Assembly: GCF_042432825.1 (NCBI RefSeq)
Contig: NZ_JBHLWN010000029.1
Location: 1 to 38,723 of the forward strand
Length of the DNA: 38,723 nt
Origin: Gordoniibacillus chartarius
Lineage (GTDB): Bacteria > Bacillota > Bacilli > Paenibacillales > NBRC-103111
Reading direction: 5' to 3'
The notes under the pieces are model-generated. The model made no database searches and was not told where the DNA came from. It saw only the letters and a list, made by a program, of their open reading frames with translations. Shown here one piece after another: positions 23,430 through 30,972 of this stretch. Position numbers and translations under genes: made by a program. The first letter of the stretch is position 1. Each line of letters begins with the position of its first letter.

Positions 23430-23858
23430 CTACTCGTAAAATTTCATATGATGCTTGTCCGCCCGGTAATAGTCCAGTCGGTCCTGCAGCGAGCCGGTAT
23501 GCAGCTCAAATTTGTGCCCGTCGGGGTCGGTGAAGTAAATGGAGGCTTTATCGCGGTCATCCCGCGGACGTCCGCCGAGAACGTTCACGCCGTGCTCCCG
23601 CAGCCGCCGCTCCCAGGCGGGCAGATCGGCTTCCGCAACCGTAAACGCCATATGGGTGTACGACAAGGCGATCTCGCTGCGCGGAATGTTCGCTTCTACA
23701 TTCAGCGCAAGCCACAGTCCGTTCAGATCGAAATAAGCGAGCGACCGGCCTTCGACCAGCAGCTTGGCGCCCAGAACGTCCCGGTAGAAGACGATGGAGC
23801 GCTGCAAATCGGATACGGAAAAGAGCAGATGGTTGATCGGACCTAATTGAAGCGTCAT
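23430..23858 (-). CDS. fosB: FosB-type metallothiol transferase (fosfomycin resistance)
   Basis: Adds a thiol, bacillithiol in Firmicutes, to the epoxide of fosfomycin. The ATG at 23858 has AAGGAG eight bases upstream and gives 142 residues. Vicinal-oxygen-chelate metal ligands are His 10 (INHLLFSV), His 69 (YTHMAF) and Glu 118 (GHKFELH). Other close matches to FosB are LAYFDLNGLWLALN, NIPRSEI, the RDDRDKASIYFTDPDG stretch and the ending LQDRLDYYRADKHHMKFYE. Chromosomal copies are common in spore formers. Real resistance depends on expression and cannot be judged here. Confidence 0.9.
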   Translation of the reverse strand: MTLQLGPINHLLFSVSDLQRSIVFYRDVLGAKLLVEGRSLAYFDLNGLWLALNVEANIPRSEIALSYTHMAFTVAEADLPAWERRLREHGVNVLGGRPRDDRDKASIYFTDPDGHKFELHTGSLQDRLDYYRADKHHMKFYE

Positions 23859-24015
23859 GGTACGGGTCTCCTTATCGTCGTTTGTATTTTTTGTCACCTT
23901 ATGTAGTATCCTATACGGCAGAGCCTCTGGACATGTTGCTTTCGCTGCCCTAATTCTTTACAATAGATAAAAGCAATATTGATGTACAATAACGTGAGAT
24001 ACAGGAGAGGTCCGC

Positions 24016-24318
24016 ATGAAGGTCAAAATCAGCCGTAGCGCGGCAAAAGTACTGCAAGAGGAACTGAACAAAGAAGAGAACGCAGGCCTGAAGGTGCGCG
24101 TTCAAGTCAGCCATCGCCACGGCGATCACGCCCACTATGCGCTTGGATTGGACGAGGCTGCCGACAACGATGTTGTCGTTACTACGGACAAAGGAATCGA
24201 CGTGCTGCTGGAGAAGAACGAGCCGCTGCTTGACGGGGTACGGATCGATTATTTTTACCTGCCGGAAGAAGGCTTCCTGATTACGAATCCGAGCAAAGGC
24301 AATCTCGGAGATCACTAA
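24016..24318 (+). CDS. HesB/YneR-like protein without cysteines
   Basis: A 100-residue protein of the HesB/IscA-like fold (opening MKVKISRSAAKVLQEELNKE, later GVRIDYFYLPEEGFLITNP). Classical members carry three cysteines for Fe-S assembly, but none is present here. Instead the region SHRHGDHAH is rich in histidine and might bind metal (inference). The same cysteine-less type includes Bacillus YneR, whose function is unknown. The start follows CAGGAGAGG. Its TAA overlaps the ATG of the next gene, so both are translated together. Confidence 0.78.
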   Translation: MKVKISRSAAKVLQEELNKEENAGLKVRVQVSHRHGDHAHYALGLDEAADNDVVVTTDKGIDVLLEKNEPLLDGVRIDYFYLPEEGFLITNPSKGNLGDH

Positions 24319-24539
24319 TGGCTAACGACATTCGGGTCTGCGACAAGTGCAAGCATATGCGGATGAAGACGACGCTTTCCAAACTGCAGAAGCTTGCGCC
24401 GGACGCCGATATTAAGGTGGGCTGCAAGTCGTATTGCGGCCCTTGCTCTCGTTTCGCATTTATTTTCATCAACGGCAGGTATGTCACCGGCAAGACCGAG
24501 GACGAAGCCATCGAGAAGGCGGCAAAATATATCAAATAA
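24318..24539 (+). CDS. DUF1450 protein (YuzB-like)
   Basis: A small protein of 73 residues with CDKCKHMRMK near the N-terminus and VGCKSYCGPCSRFAFIFING in the middle, five cysteines in all, followed by a final helical VTGKTEDEAIEKAAKYIK. This is the DUF1450 pattern seen in YuzB; function unknown. It starts inside the stop of the HesB-like gene (TAATG), which may link a histidine-rich and a cysteine-rich metal or redox protein (inference). A strong terminator ends the unit. Confidence 0.8.
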   Translation: MANDIRVCDKCKHMRMKTTLSKLQKLAPDADIKVGCKSYCGPCSRFAFIFINGRYVTGKTEDEAIEKAAKYIK

Positions 24540-24582
24540 AACGACGGAGCGCTTGCGATAAGCGTCTCCGTCGTTTTTTTTA
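24540..24582 (+). terminator. Terminator after the HesB-DUF1450 operon
   Basis: Stem ACGACGGAG-CGCTT pairs with AAGCG-T-CTCCGTCGT (one bulged T), followed by eight T. Confidence 0.9.
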
Positions 24583-24602
24583 ACCGTATTCGATCTTCAC
24601 GG

Positions 24603-24812
24603 CTAGGCTGCATTAATATCGCGAGCGAATTTCCTGTCGCATAAAGAAGTATATCGACGGCGCATATGCGCACCGACGACGATCCTCATGATGCTGGGTT
24701 TAACGTCTCCCTGCGCTGCGAATGCCGTTCCTGCAGGCCCGGGAGGGAGTGCGGTCAATAAGGCGGCCGTTACGGCAATTAAGGCTGCAAGTCTACGCTT
24801 GGTTAACAACAT
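24603..24812 (-). pseudogene. Remnant of a secreted-protein gene
   Basis: The frame starts MLLTKRRLAALIAVTAALLT and shows a good signal peptide with a likely AFA-AQ cleavage site at about residue 30. The remaining 35 or so residues resemble no domain and end abruptly. No ribosome-binding site precedes the ATG. Lying just beyond a truncated GH130 gene, it is best read as the stump left by a deletion or rearrangement. It could be a functionless ORF. Confidence 0.35.
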
Positions 24813-24883
24813 GGACAATGGCAGCAATCGGCTTAATGCAGCCGATGAGAGCGCTTAGCATATGAAGCACGGATGATCGGAGG

Positions 24884-25123
24884 CTAGCCGCCGCAGACGG
24901 CCGCGCCGATCCGGGACGTTCCGTTCCACGACGATCCGCCGGTGCGGTCTTCGGCTCTACAGAGCAGGTATACTTGGCCGTCCTTTGCGATAGCGGTGGG
25001 ATTGAACACGTCTTTCGCTTCCCAAATATCTCCTTGCGGTACCAGTACCGGATTTTTACGGCATTTGCGGAACGGGCCTATAGGGAAAGTGACAGGATAG
25101 TCAGGGAAGTCGATTTCGTTCAT
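24884..25123 (-). pseudogene. Truncated GH130 mannoside phosphorylase-like gene
   Basis: The ATG at 25123 lies after GGAGAAGGG and overlaps the end of the upstream gene. The 79-residue frame matches the N-terminus of GH130 enzymes: FRKCRKNPVLVPQGDIWEAK, DVFNPTAIAKDGQVYLLCRA and SSWNGTSRIGAAV. Family members run to 300 or more residues and continue with an SxDGxxF segment, whereas here the frame ends in VCGG and stop. No continuation is visible in other frames downstream, so about three quarters of the gene is missing. Confidence 0.7.
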
Positions 25124-26234
25124 TGAGCCCTTCTCCTCCGAACGTACGGGCATAGATCGCTTCGGTAAGCAAATACGACAAAGTCGATTCGGCTCCGCAA
25201 TTGTCATTGCGTCCGCTAGCCGTCAAGCCGTCGCAGCAGCTGCCATCCTTCGGATCCGCGAGAGAAGCGCCCGCGTCATTCCGGCCGTGGAACCAGTCGC
25301 GGCATGCGGCAATCAAGGCCAGGTGCTCCTGACGTTCTTTGACGGCATATGCCTGTTCGGCGGCAAGAGCCAGCTTCATGACATCCAGCGGCTGCTGGTC
25401 CCAAATCGCCCGGTCATCTGGCGTACACCAGCCGCGATTGCCAATCGGGCGAATCCAGCCCTGCGGGCTCGGAGCCGTCATCCGTTCGGCCAAGAAGTCC
25501 AGCAGCGCCAGGCCTGTCTCCAAGCTGCGTGTATTCCCGGTCGTCGCGAACGCTTGCAGGAGGGACCAGGGGAGTACGCCGTTGCCGTAAGTCATGACCG
25601 GCTCCAGCCAGTTCCAATCCGGGCGGGCATTCTCCTCAAATAACTGAAGGAGCCTTGACTCGAGCTCCGCCATATACGCGGTACAGCGGCAGCGGATTTG
25701 CTCCCGGAGCGAGGCGGAAATGCCGGGTAATCGTCCTTGCCGTTCGCTGCGGATGAGCAGGGAGCAGGCGGACAGAGCGTACGCCCATCCCCTTGCCGCG
25801 GTTATCGATTCGATATGGGGAAGTCCGCGCAGCAGCAGCTGTTCGGCCGCCAGACTCAATCCCGCATGGCTGCAGGCGCAGGCTGCTGCCCACAGGGCGC
25901 GCCCGAGGCAATCGTCCGAAGCTTGCTCCGGTTCGGGAGTGCGGTCATAATAAAAATTGTTATGGAAGCTCCCGTCCTCTTCCTGCGCCCAGAGCAAGAA
26001 CGCGGCATACGTTTCCGTCAGCCTTAGCAGCCGCATTCTGGATGCAGCTGCAGAAGGGTCGTTTCCGATGATCTCCAGCCAAGCAAGACAGGCCCATAAA
26101 GCGCGTGCGTTGTCGTCCGTCGTGTATCCCTCGCGGCGTCTTGGTATTCGCCCCAAAGCGTGCTCGAGCAGCCCCGTTCCGTCTGTAAGGCGCTCCAGGT
26201 GAAGAAAATTCGGATATTCCACGTTACGAGACAT
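25101..26234 (-). CDS. Helical-barrel glycosidase-like protein of a glycosyltransferase operon
   Basis: A 377-residue protein, often found beside or fused to GT4 glycosyltransferases and GH130 phosphorylases. Family hallmarks are FLHLERLTDGTGLLEHALG, the RREGYTTDDNARALWACLAW segment, GSFHNNFYYDR, SDDCLGRALWA and GWCTPDDRAIWDQQPLD. The helix-rich sequence fits an (alpha/alpha)6 barrel as in many glycosidases, but I cannot name an activity. The gene starts 11 bases inside the end of the glycosyltransferase gene with GGGAG upstream, so translation is coupled. Confidence 0.72.
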   Translation of the reverse strand: MSRNVEYPNFLHLERLTDGTGLLEHALGRIPRRREGYTTDDNARALWACLAWLEIIGNDPSAAASRMRLLRLTETYAAFLLWAQEEDGSFHNNFYYDRTPEPEQASDDCLGRALWAAACACSHAGLSLAAEQLLLRGLPHIESITAARGWAYALSACSLLIRSERQGRLPGISASLREQIRCRCTAYMAELESRLLQLFEENARPDWNWLEPVMTYGNGVLPWSLLQAFATTGNTRSLETGLALLDFLAERMTAPSPQGWIRPIGNRGWCTPDDRAIWDQQPLDVMKLALAAEQAYAVKERQEHLALIAACRDWFHGRNDAGASLADPKDGSCCDGLTASGRNDNCGAESTLSYLLTEAIYARTFGGEGLNERNRLP

Positions 26235-27432
26235 CGCGCTTCTCCCTGGTACCCGCAGCTGCGCGTACGGCTGCGCCGGCTTGCAGCCTGCCGCCTGCTA
26301 CCCGATCGAACAGCTCGGCGTGCAGCTTGCCGATCTGAGGCCACGACATCGATCGGCCGATATGAGCGATACGCTCTTCCCATCGCTGCAACTCGGCAGA
26401 GTCCGAGAGCAGCGCTTGAATCCGCTCTCCCCATGCGGCTGCATCTCCGGCCGGAATCAGCAGCCCGGAATCGCCGCCGAGAAGATCTTGCGCATAACTG
26501 TAAGGTGTACTAAGCACGGGCCTGCCGAGGCCGACGGCATAGGCCAGCGTACCGCTCGTAATTTGCTGCATGCCGGGATACGGCGTCAGGTACAGGTCGC
26601 ATGCGGTCAAGTAAACCGTCAGCTCCTGTTCGCCGACATATTTGTCGATCATCAAGACGTGCCGCTCCAGGCCGGTTTCACGGATGAGGCGCTGCAGCTC
26701 CTCGCGATAAGCTTCGCCTTCCTGTTTGCGCACTTCCGGGTGGGTTTGGCCGACGATGGCATATAGTACATTTGGAACCTTGTCCGCCACGGCGGGAAGC
26801 GCACGAATCACTGTTTCGAGGCCTTTCCCCCGGCTGAGCAGCCCGAACGTCATCAATACCTTGCGATCCGACCAGCCAAGCTTGTCGCGGTACCGGGAGC
26901 GCTCCTCCGGACGGGCTGCAGGAGCTCCGTGCGGAATGAAGACGATCTTGGATTTCGGGATGAGGTAAGCTTCCTGCAAATAGCCGATCGCCTTCCGGTT
27001 CATGACGATGATGCGTTCACTGCAGCGGGCGATCTGCTGCTGAATAGACCGGTACGGCTCCTGCGGCTGTTCGAATACCGTATGGAACGTCGTAACGAGA
27101 GGCTTCTTCAGCCCTTGCGCCAGCTCAAGAACGTAAGCGCCGGCCTCGCCGCCGAAGATGCCGAATTCATGCTGAAGAGAAACGACGGAGACGTCGCTTC
27201 GATTGATTGTTTCGGCCATTCTGCGGTAAGCCTCCGGCTGGTGCTTCGGGAGCAGCCAGTACGCCGAATCCTCCGGGCCTTCCGTCAGGCGTTCTTCGGC
27301 GCTCATCACTACGACAGGGTCGATGCCTTGTCGGCTGCGGGCCTCTCTGACGCTTTGGCGCAAATGATGCGTGTACGTAGCGAGGCCGCATTTTTGCGGA
27401 ACATACGTGCTGATATAAGCAATTCGACTCAT
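26224..27432 (-). CDS. Glycosyltransferase family 4
   Basis: A 402-residue GT-B fold enzyme that transfers a sugar from a nucleotide donor. The N-terminal half has IAYISTYVPQKCGLATYTH and VVSLQHEFGIFGGEAG; the C-terminal donor domain begins KVLMTFGLLSRGKGLETVIR, with AIVGQTHPEV and a GTLAYAVGLGRPVLSTPYSY donor-binding segment in place of the usual EAxAxGxPV. It starts within the stop of the nucleotidyltransferase gene (ATGA) and overlaps the next gene, so this is a tight operon. The acceptor is unknown; a mannose link is suggested by the neighbouring pyrophosphorylase and GH130 remnant. Confidence 0.87.
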   Translation of the reverse strand: MSRIAYISTYVPQKCGLATYTHHLRQSVREARSRQGIDPVVVMSAEERLTEGPEDSAYWLLPKHQPEAYRRMAETINRSDVSVVSLQHEFGIFGGEAGAYVLELAQGLKKPLVTTFHTVFEQPQEPYRSIQQQIARCSERIIVMNRKAIGYLQEAYLIPKSKIVFIPHGAPAARPEERSRYRDKLGWSDRKVLMTFGLLSRGKGLETVIRALPAVADKVPNVLYAIVGQTHPEVRKQEGEAYREELQRLIRETGLERHVLMIDKYVGEQELTVYLTACDLYLTPYPGMQQITSGTLAYAVGLGRPVLSTPYSYAQDLLGGDSGLLIPAGDAAAWGERIQALLSDSAELQRWEERIAHIGRSMSWPQIGKLHAELFDRVAGGRLQAGAAVRAAAGTREKRDVS

Positions 27433-28472
27433 TGTGCAACCCCTCCCGGCAGTACATTCATAACCGCTTCATGCAGCAAATGTCCGGCGCCGAGCTCCAG
27501 ACCGGAGCCAAAGATGCAGTGATTCAGCTGCGCTTCCCGATGTACTTTGCAGCGATCCCACAATATACTTTCCGAACACCGGACTTGGGCGCCGATCTCG
27601 CAGTCGTCGCCAATGACGGTGTACGGACCGATAACACTGCGGTCACCAATGCGCACGCGGTCGCCAATAAGCACCGGCGGCACGAATAAGACGCCGGAGC
27701 CGACGTCGGTATGCTCGCCTACCCATATCCCTTGTCCACGCTCCTTTTCTTTTAATGTCAGTGCGATTTTCCTGTCCAGCAGGTCCCGGTGAAGCTTGCG
27801 GTAACGATCCGTCGTTCCCATATCGAGCCAGTAGCCGCCGAGAAGGAATCCGAAGACGCCGCCGTGGCTCTCGATCAGCTGCGGAAACGTTTCTCTTTCA
27901 ATCGAAACTTCCTGTTGGGCGGGAATAGAGGCGAGCGCCTTTTTCTCCATTACGTACAATCCCGCATTAATGCGCCTCGACGGAGCTTCGTGAAGCGAGG
28001 GCTTCTCGACGAAGCGGATAATCCTCCCCCGCTCGTCCTGCTCGACAACGCCGTAATGCGAAGGATGATCCACCTCCGTAAGCCCGATCGTAACGAGTGC
28101 GCCGGACTGTTCGTGATAATCCAGAAGCGGAACGATCGGAGAACGCAATATAATATCGGCATTCAGCACCAGAAACCGGTCGCCGAGAAGGGGCTCGGCG
28201 TTCTTGATCGCGCCGGCGGTGCCGAGCCGGGTTTGTTCTACTGCATATTGAATGCTAACGCCCCAGCGACTTCCGTCTCCGAAATAATGCCGAATAACGT
28301 CTTGAGAATGATGAACCGCCATGACGAAGTCCCGAATACCTTCTTGCTTCAAATGCAGCAGCACATGCTCCAGCCAAGGACGGTTTCCTACAAGCGCCAT
28401 CGGCTTCGGCAAGCCCTCGGTAAGCGGTCGCAGCCGCGTCCCCATTCCACCAGCCAACAACAATGCTTTCAT
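27429..28472 (-). CDS. Sugar-1-phosphate nucleotidyltransferase (GDP-mannose pyrophosphorylase-like)
   Basis: Makes an NDP-sugar donor, most likely GDP-mannose or a similar sugar. The ATG at 28472 is chosen because GGAGGG lies six bases upstream; an ATG two codons earlier abuts it. The product has 347 residues. The signature LLLAGGMGTRLRPLT followed by GLPKPM lies at about 5-26, with RLGTAGAIKNA and VLNADIIL in the catalytic domain. A C-terminal left-handed beta-helix (about 245-335) shows hexapeptide-type repeats (IGDRVRIGDRSVIGPYTVIG). It heads a four-gene operon with a glycosyltransferase, a helical-barrel protein and a broken GH130 gene. Confidence 0.87.
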   Translation of the reverse strand: MKALLLAGGMGTRLRPLTEGLPKPMALVGNRPWLEHVLLHLKQEGIRDFVMAVHHSQDVIRHYFGDGSRWGVSIQYAVEQTRLGTAGAIKNAEPLLGDRFLVLNADIILRSPIVPLLDYHEQSGALVTIGLTEVDHPSHYGVVEQDERGRIIRFVEKPSLHEAPSRRINAGLYVMEKKALASIPAQQEVSIERETFPQLIESHGGVFGFLLGGYWLDMGTTDRYRKLHRDLLDRKIALTLKEKERGQGIWVGEHTDVGSGVLFVPPVLIGDRVRIGDRSVIGPYTVIGDDCEIGAQVRCSESILWDRCKVHREAQLNHCIFGSGLELGAGHLLHEAVMNVLPGGVAQ

Positions 28473-28786
28473 TTGCATCCCTCCACAAAAAAATATTGGA
28501 AATAAAAAAGGGAAGCCGCCGATCATAGTGGAACGCCCGGTAAGGTCATGGTTAACATGATCGAACTAGAGGTTTCAGGTATGATGAAAGCTTCCCGTTT
28601 ATAACCGCATCTCGCGTAAGGAGCAATTTGGCACTCGTCGTTACCGTTTGCTAATAAAAATCATAATCAATACCGCTTTTGTTGCTCAAGCCCGATTTTG
28701 GGCCCTTTTCTTTCATTATCACAAAGAAAATGGGCATTTATTTCGAATTTAGCCGGTTTACTCACGCGCTATCTGCAAGACGCTTG
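28473..28786. other. Divergent intergenic region before groES
   Basis: About 300 bases between the nucleotidyltransferase and the groES promoter. It holds a degenerate CIRCE-like element (28628-28654) and two small hairpins (28690-28703 with GCCC/GGGC and a TTTT tail, and 28702-28735). No gene was recognised. Confidence 0.5.
28628..28654 (+). promoter_or_regulatory. Degenerate second CIRCE-like element
   Basis: TTGGCACTC, nine bases, then GTTTGCTAA. The left arm is identical to that of the true CIRCE at 28825 and the right arm matches at 7 of 9 positions, with the same 9-base spacing. It may be a relic or a weak HrcA site about 200 bases further upstream. Confidence 0.4.
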
Positions 28787-28814
28787 TTGATTCTCGGCAA
28801 TAATTGGCTATATT
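28787..28814 (+). promoter_or_regulatory. Sigma-A promoter of groES-groEL
   Basis: TTGATT at 28787-28792 and TATATT at 28809-28814 with 16-base spacing. The promoter ends just before the CIRCE operator, as in other Gram-positive groE operons. Confidence 0.6.
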
Positions 28815-28824
28815 AGTAAATGGA

Positions 28825-28851
28825 TTGGCACTCAAGATAACAGAGTGCTAA
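28825..28851 (+). promoter_or_regulatory. CIRCE operator (HrcA site)
   Basis: TTGGCACTC-N9-GAGTGCTAA matches the CIRCE consensus TTAGCACTC-N9-GAGTGCTAA with one change. It lies between promoter and groES, so heat induction through loss of HrcA binding is expected. Confidence 0.95.
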
Positions 28852-28880
28852 CAACTTCAGCGGCAAGGAGGAAGTTTATC

Positions 28881-29195
28881 ATGTTGAAGCCTTTAGGCGA
28901 TCGCGTGGTCATTGAACCGCAGCAACAGGAAGAAACGACCGCCGGCGGCATTGTCATCCCGGATAAGGCAAAGGAGAAGCCGGTGCGCGGTACCGTTATC
29001 GCGGTAGGGCGCGGCCGTATGGAGAACGGTCAGGCCGTTGCTCCCGAAGTGAAGGTCGGCGATGTCGTGATGTACAACAAGTATTCGGGAACGGAAATCA
29101 AGCAGGATGGCAAGACGTATCTGGTCATGCGCGAATCCGATATTTTAGCGGTGCTGGTACCGTCTGCAGAGAAGGAGCTGGTTGCCAATGGCTAA
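28881..29195 (+). CDS. groES: GroES co-chaperonin with an extended C-terminus
   Basis: Ten-kDa lid of the GroEL chamber in the cytoplasm. The ATG at 28881 has AAGGAGGAAG upstream. The 104-residue protein shows LKPLGDRVVIEP, the mobile loop EETTAGGIVIPDKAKEKP and the ending GKTYLVMRESDILAVL. Usual members stop there, near 94 residues; here VPSAEKELVANG follows. This extension runs into groEL, whose ATG lies within the last codons (8-base overlap). The extension also supplies the AAGGAG ribosome-binding site of groEL. Confidence 0.95.
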   Translation: MLKPLGDRVVIEPQQQEETTAGGIVIPDKAKEKPVRGTVIAVGRGRMENGQAVAPEVKVGDVVMYNKYSGTEIKQDGKTYLVMRESDILAVLVPSAEKELVANG

Positions 29196-30804
29196 GCAAT
29201 TGCTGTTTAACGAAGATTCCCGGCGGGCGATGCTGCGCGGTGTCGATACTTTAGCGAATGCGGTGAAGGTTACCCTTGGTCCGAAAGGACGCAATGTTGT
29301 TTTGGAGAAAAAATTCGGCTCTCCGCTCATTACGAACGACGGCGTTACGATCGCCAAGGAAATCGAGCTGGAAGATCCGTTTGAGAATATGGGCGCCAAG
29401 CTGGTCAAAGAAGTGGCGACCAAGACGAACGATGTCGCGGGCGACGGTACGACGACGGCAACCGTGCTTGCCCAAGCGTTAATTCGTGAGGGCTTGAAAA
29501 ATATTACTTCAGGCGCCGATCCGATGGCCATGCGTAAAGGGATCGGCAAAGCTGTCAGCGTCGCCGTCGAGGAAATTCGCAAAATCGCCAAAACGATCGA
29601 GCAGAAGCACGAGATCGCTCAGGTAGCGGCAATCTCCGCAGCTGACGAAGAAGTCGGTCTCTTGATCGCCGAAGCGATGGAGAAGGTCGGCAAGGACGGG
29701 GTTATTACCGTTGAGGAATCGAAAGGGTTCTTGACAGAGCTCGAAACCGTGGAAGGGATGCAGTTCGACCGCGGCTACATCTCGCCTTATATGAGTACGG
29801 ATTCGGATAAGCTGGAAGCGGTGCTGGAAGATCCGTACATCCTGATTACGGAAAAGAAGATTTCCAGTATTCAAGATCTGCTGCCTGTTCTGGAGCAGGT
29901 GCTCAAAACCGGCAAGCCGCTGCTGATCATAGCCGAGGACGTGGAAGGCGAGGCGCTCGCCACTCTCGTTGTGAATAGGCTGCGCGGAACGCTTAAGGTG
30001 GCTGCCGTGAAAGCTCCGGGCTTCGGCGATCGCCGCAAAGCGATGCTGCAGGATATCGCCGTTCTGACCGGCGCGCAGGTGATCAGCGAAGAGCTCGGAC
30101 TGGATCTGAAGAAGGCGCAGCTGGAGCAGCTCGGCCGCGCCCGTCAAGTGAAAGTGACGAAGGAAGCGACGACCATTGTCGACGGCGCCGGAGCGAAGCA
30201 GGATATCGGCGCACGCGTACAGCAAATCAAACGGCAAATCGAGGAAACGACGTCCGACTTCGATCGGGAGAAGCTGCAGGAGCGCCTTGCCAAGCTCGGC
30301 GGCGGCGTTGCCGTTATTAAAGTCGGAGCCGCTACCGAGACGGAGCTGAAAGAGAAGAAGCTGCGGATCGAGGATGCGTTAAACGCGACTCGCGCAGCGG
30401 TCGAAGAAGGGATCGTCGCCGGTGGCGGCGTCGCTCTCGTCAGTGTAACAAAGGCAGTAGGAGACATTCGTACCGACAATGTCGATGAAGCGACCGGCGT
30501 GAACATTGTCCTGTGCGCTCTGGAAGCTCCGCTGCGGGCCATTGCCGCCAATGCCGGAATCGACGGCTCCGTCGTCGTTGAACGAATCAAGAACGAGCCG
30601 GCCGGGGTCGGTTATAACGCCGCTACCGGCGAATGGGTCAACATGATCGAAGCGGGCATCGTCGACCCCGCGAAGGTCACTCGCTCCGCCCTGCAAAATG
30701 CGGCTTCCGTTGCGGCAACGTTCCTGACGACTGAATGCGTCATCAGCGACAAGCCGGAACCGAAGAAGTCCGGCAGTGCCCCCGCACCCGATATGGATAT
30801 GTAA
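29188..30804 (+). CDS. groEL: GroEL chaperonin lacking the usual GGM tail
   Basis: Sixty-kDa ATP-driven folding chamber, 538 residues starting MAKQLLFNEDSRRAML. Conserved elements are NAVKVTLGPKGRNVVLEKKF, DGTTTATVLAQALIREG (nucleotide site), VEGMQFDRGYISPYM, KAPGFGDRRKAML and EEGIVAGGGVAL. The C-terminus is KPEPKKSGSAPAPDMDM, not the Gly-Gly-Met repeat typical of housekeeping GroEL. With the groES overlap this may point to a diverged or second groE operon, although CIRCE control is normal. The start at 29188 lies ten bases after AAGGAG within groES. Confidence 0.95.
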   Translation: MAKQLLFNEDSRRAMLRGVDTLANAVKVTLGPKGRNVVLEKKFGSPLITNDGVTIAKEIELEDPFENMGAKLVKEVATKTNDVAGDGTTTATVLAQALIREGLKNITSGADPMAMRKGIGKAVSVAVEEIRKIAKTIEQKHEIAQVAAISAADEEVGLLIAEAMEKVGKDGVITVEESKGFLTELETVEGMQFDRGYISPYMSTDSDKLEAVLEDPYILITEKKISSIQDLLPVLEQVLKTGKPLLIIAEDVEGEALATLVVNRLRGTLKVAAVKAPGFGDRRKAMLQDIAVLTGAQVISEELGLDLKKAQLEQLGRARQVKVTKEATTIVDGAGAKQDIGARVQQIKRQIEETTSDFDREKLQERLAKLGGGVAVIKVGAATETELKEKKLRIEDALNATRAAVEEGIVAGGGVALVSVTKAVGDIRTDNVDEATGVNIVLCALEAPLRAIAANAGIDGSVVVERIKNEPAGVGYNAATGEWVNMIEAGIVDPAKVTRSALQNAASVAATFLTTECVISDKPEPKKSGSAPAPDMDM

Positions 30805-30827
30805 CCAAAGTTATATTACCGCTATGT

Positions 30828-30855
30828 GCCGGCCCGAGATGGGCCGGCTTTTTTT
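30828..30855 (+). terminator. Terminator after groEL
   Basis: Perfect 8-bp stem GCCGGCCC/GGGCCGGC with a short GAGAT loop, followed by seven T. Confidence 0.95.
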
Positions 30856-30972
30856 ATTTATCCGCTGAGTAGCGGATATCGAACTTTATCGGCATTCCGT
30901 ATGATATCCCGGCAGGATCGTGGTATGCTTGGAGTAAGTCAAATATTACGCATGTTGACAGGAGGCTCCGCT

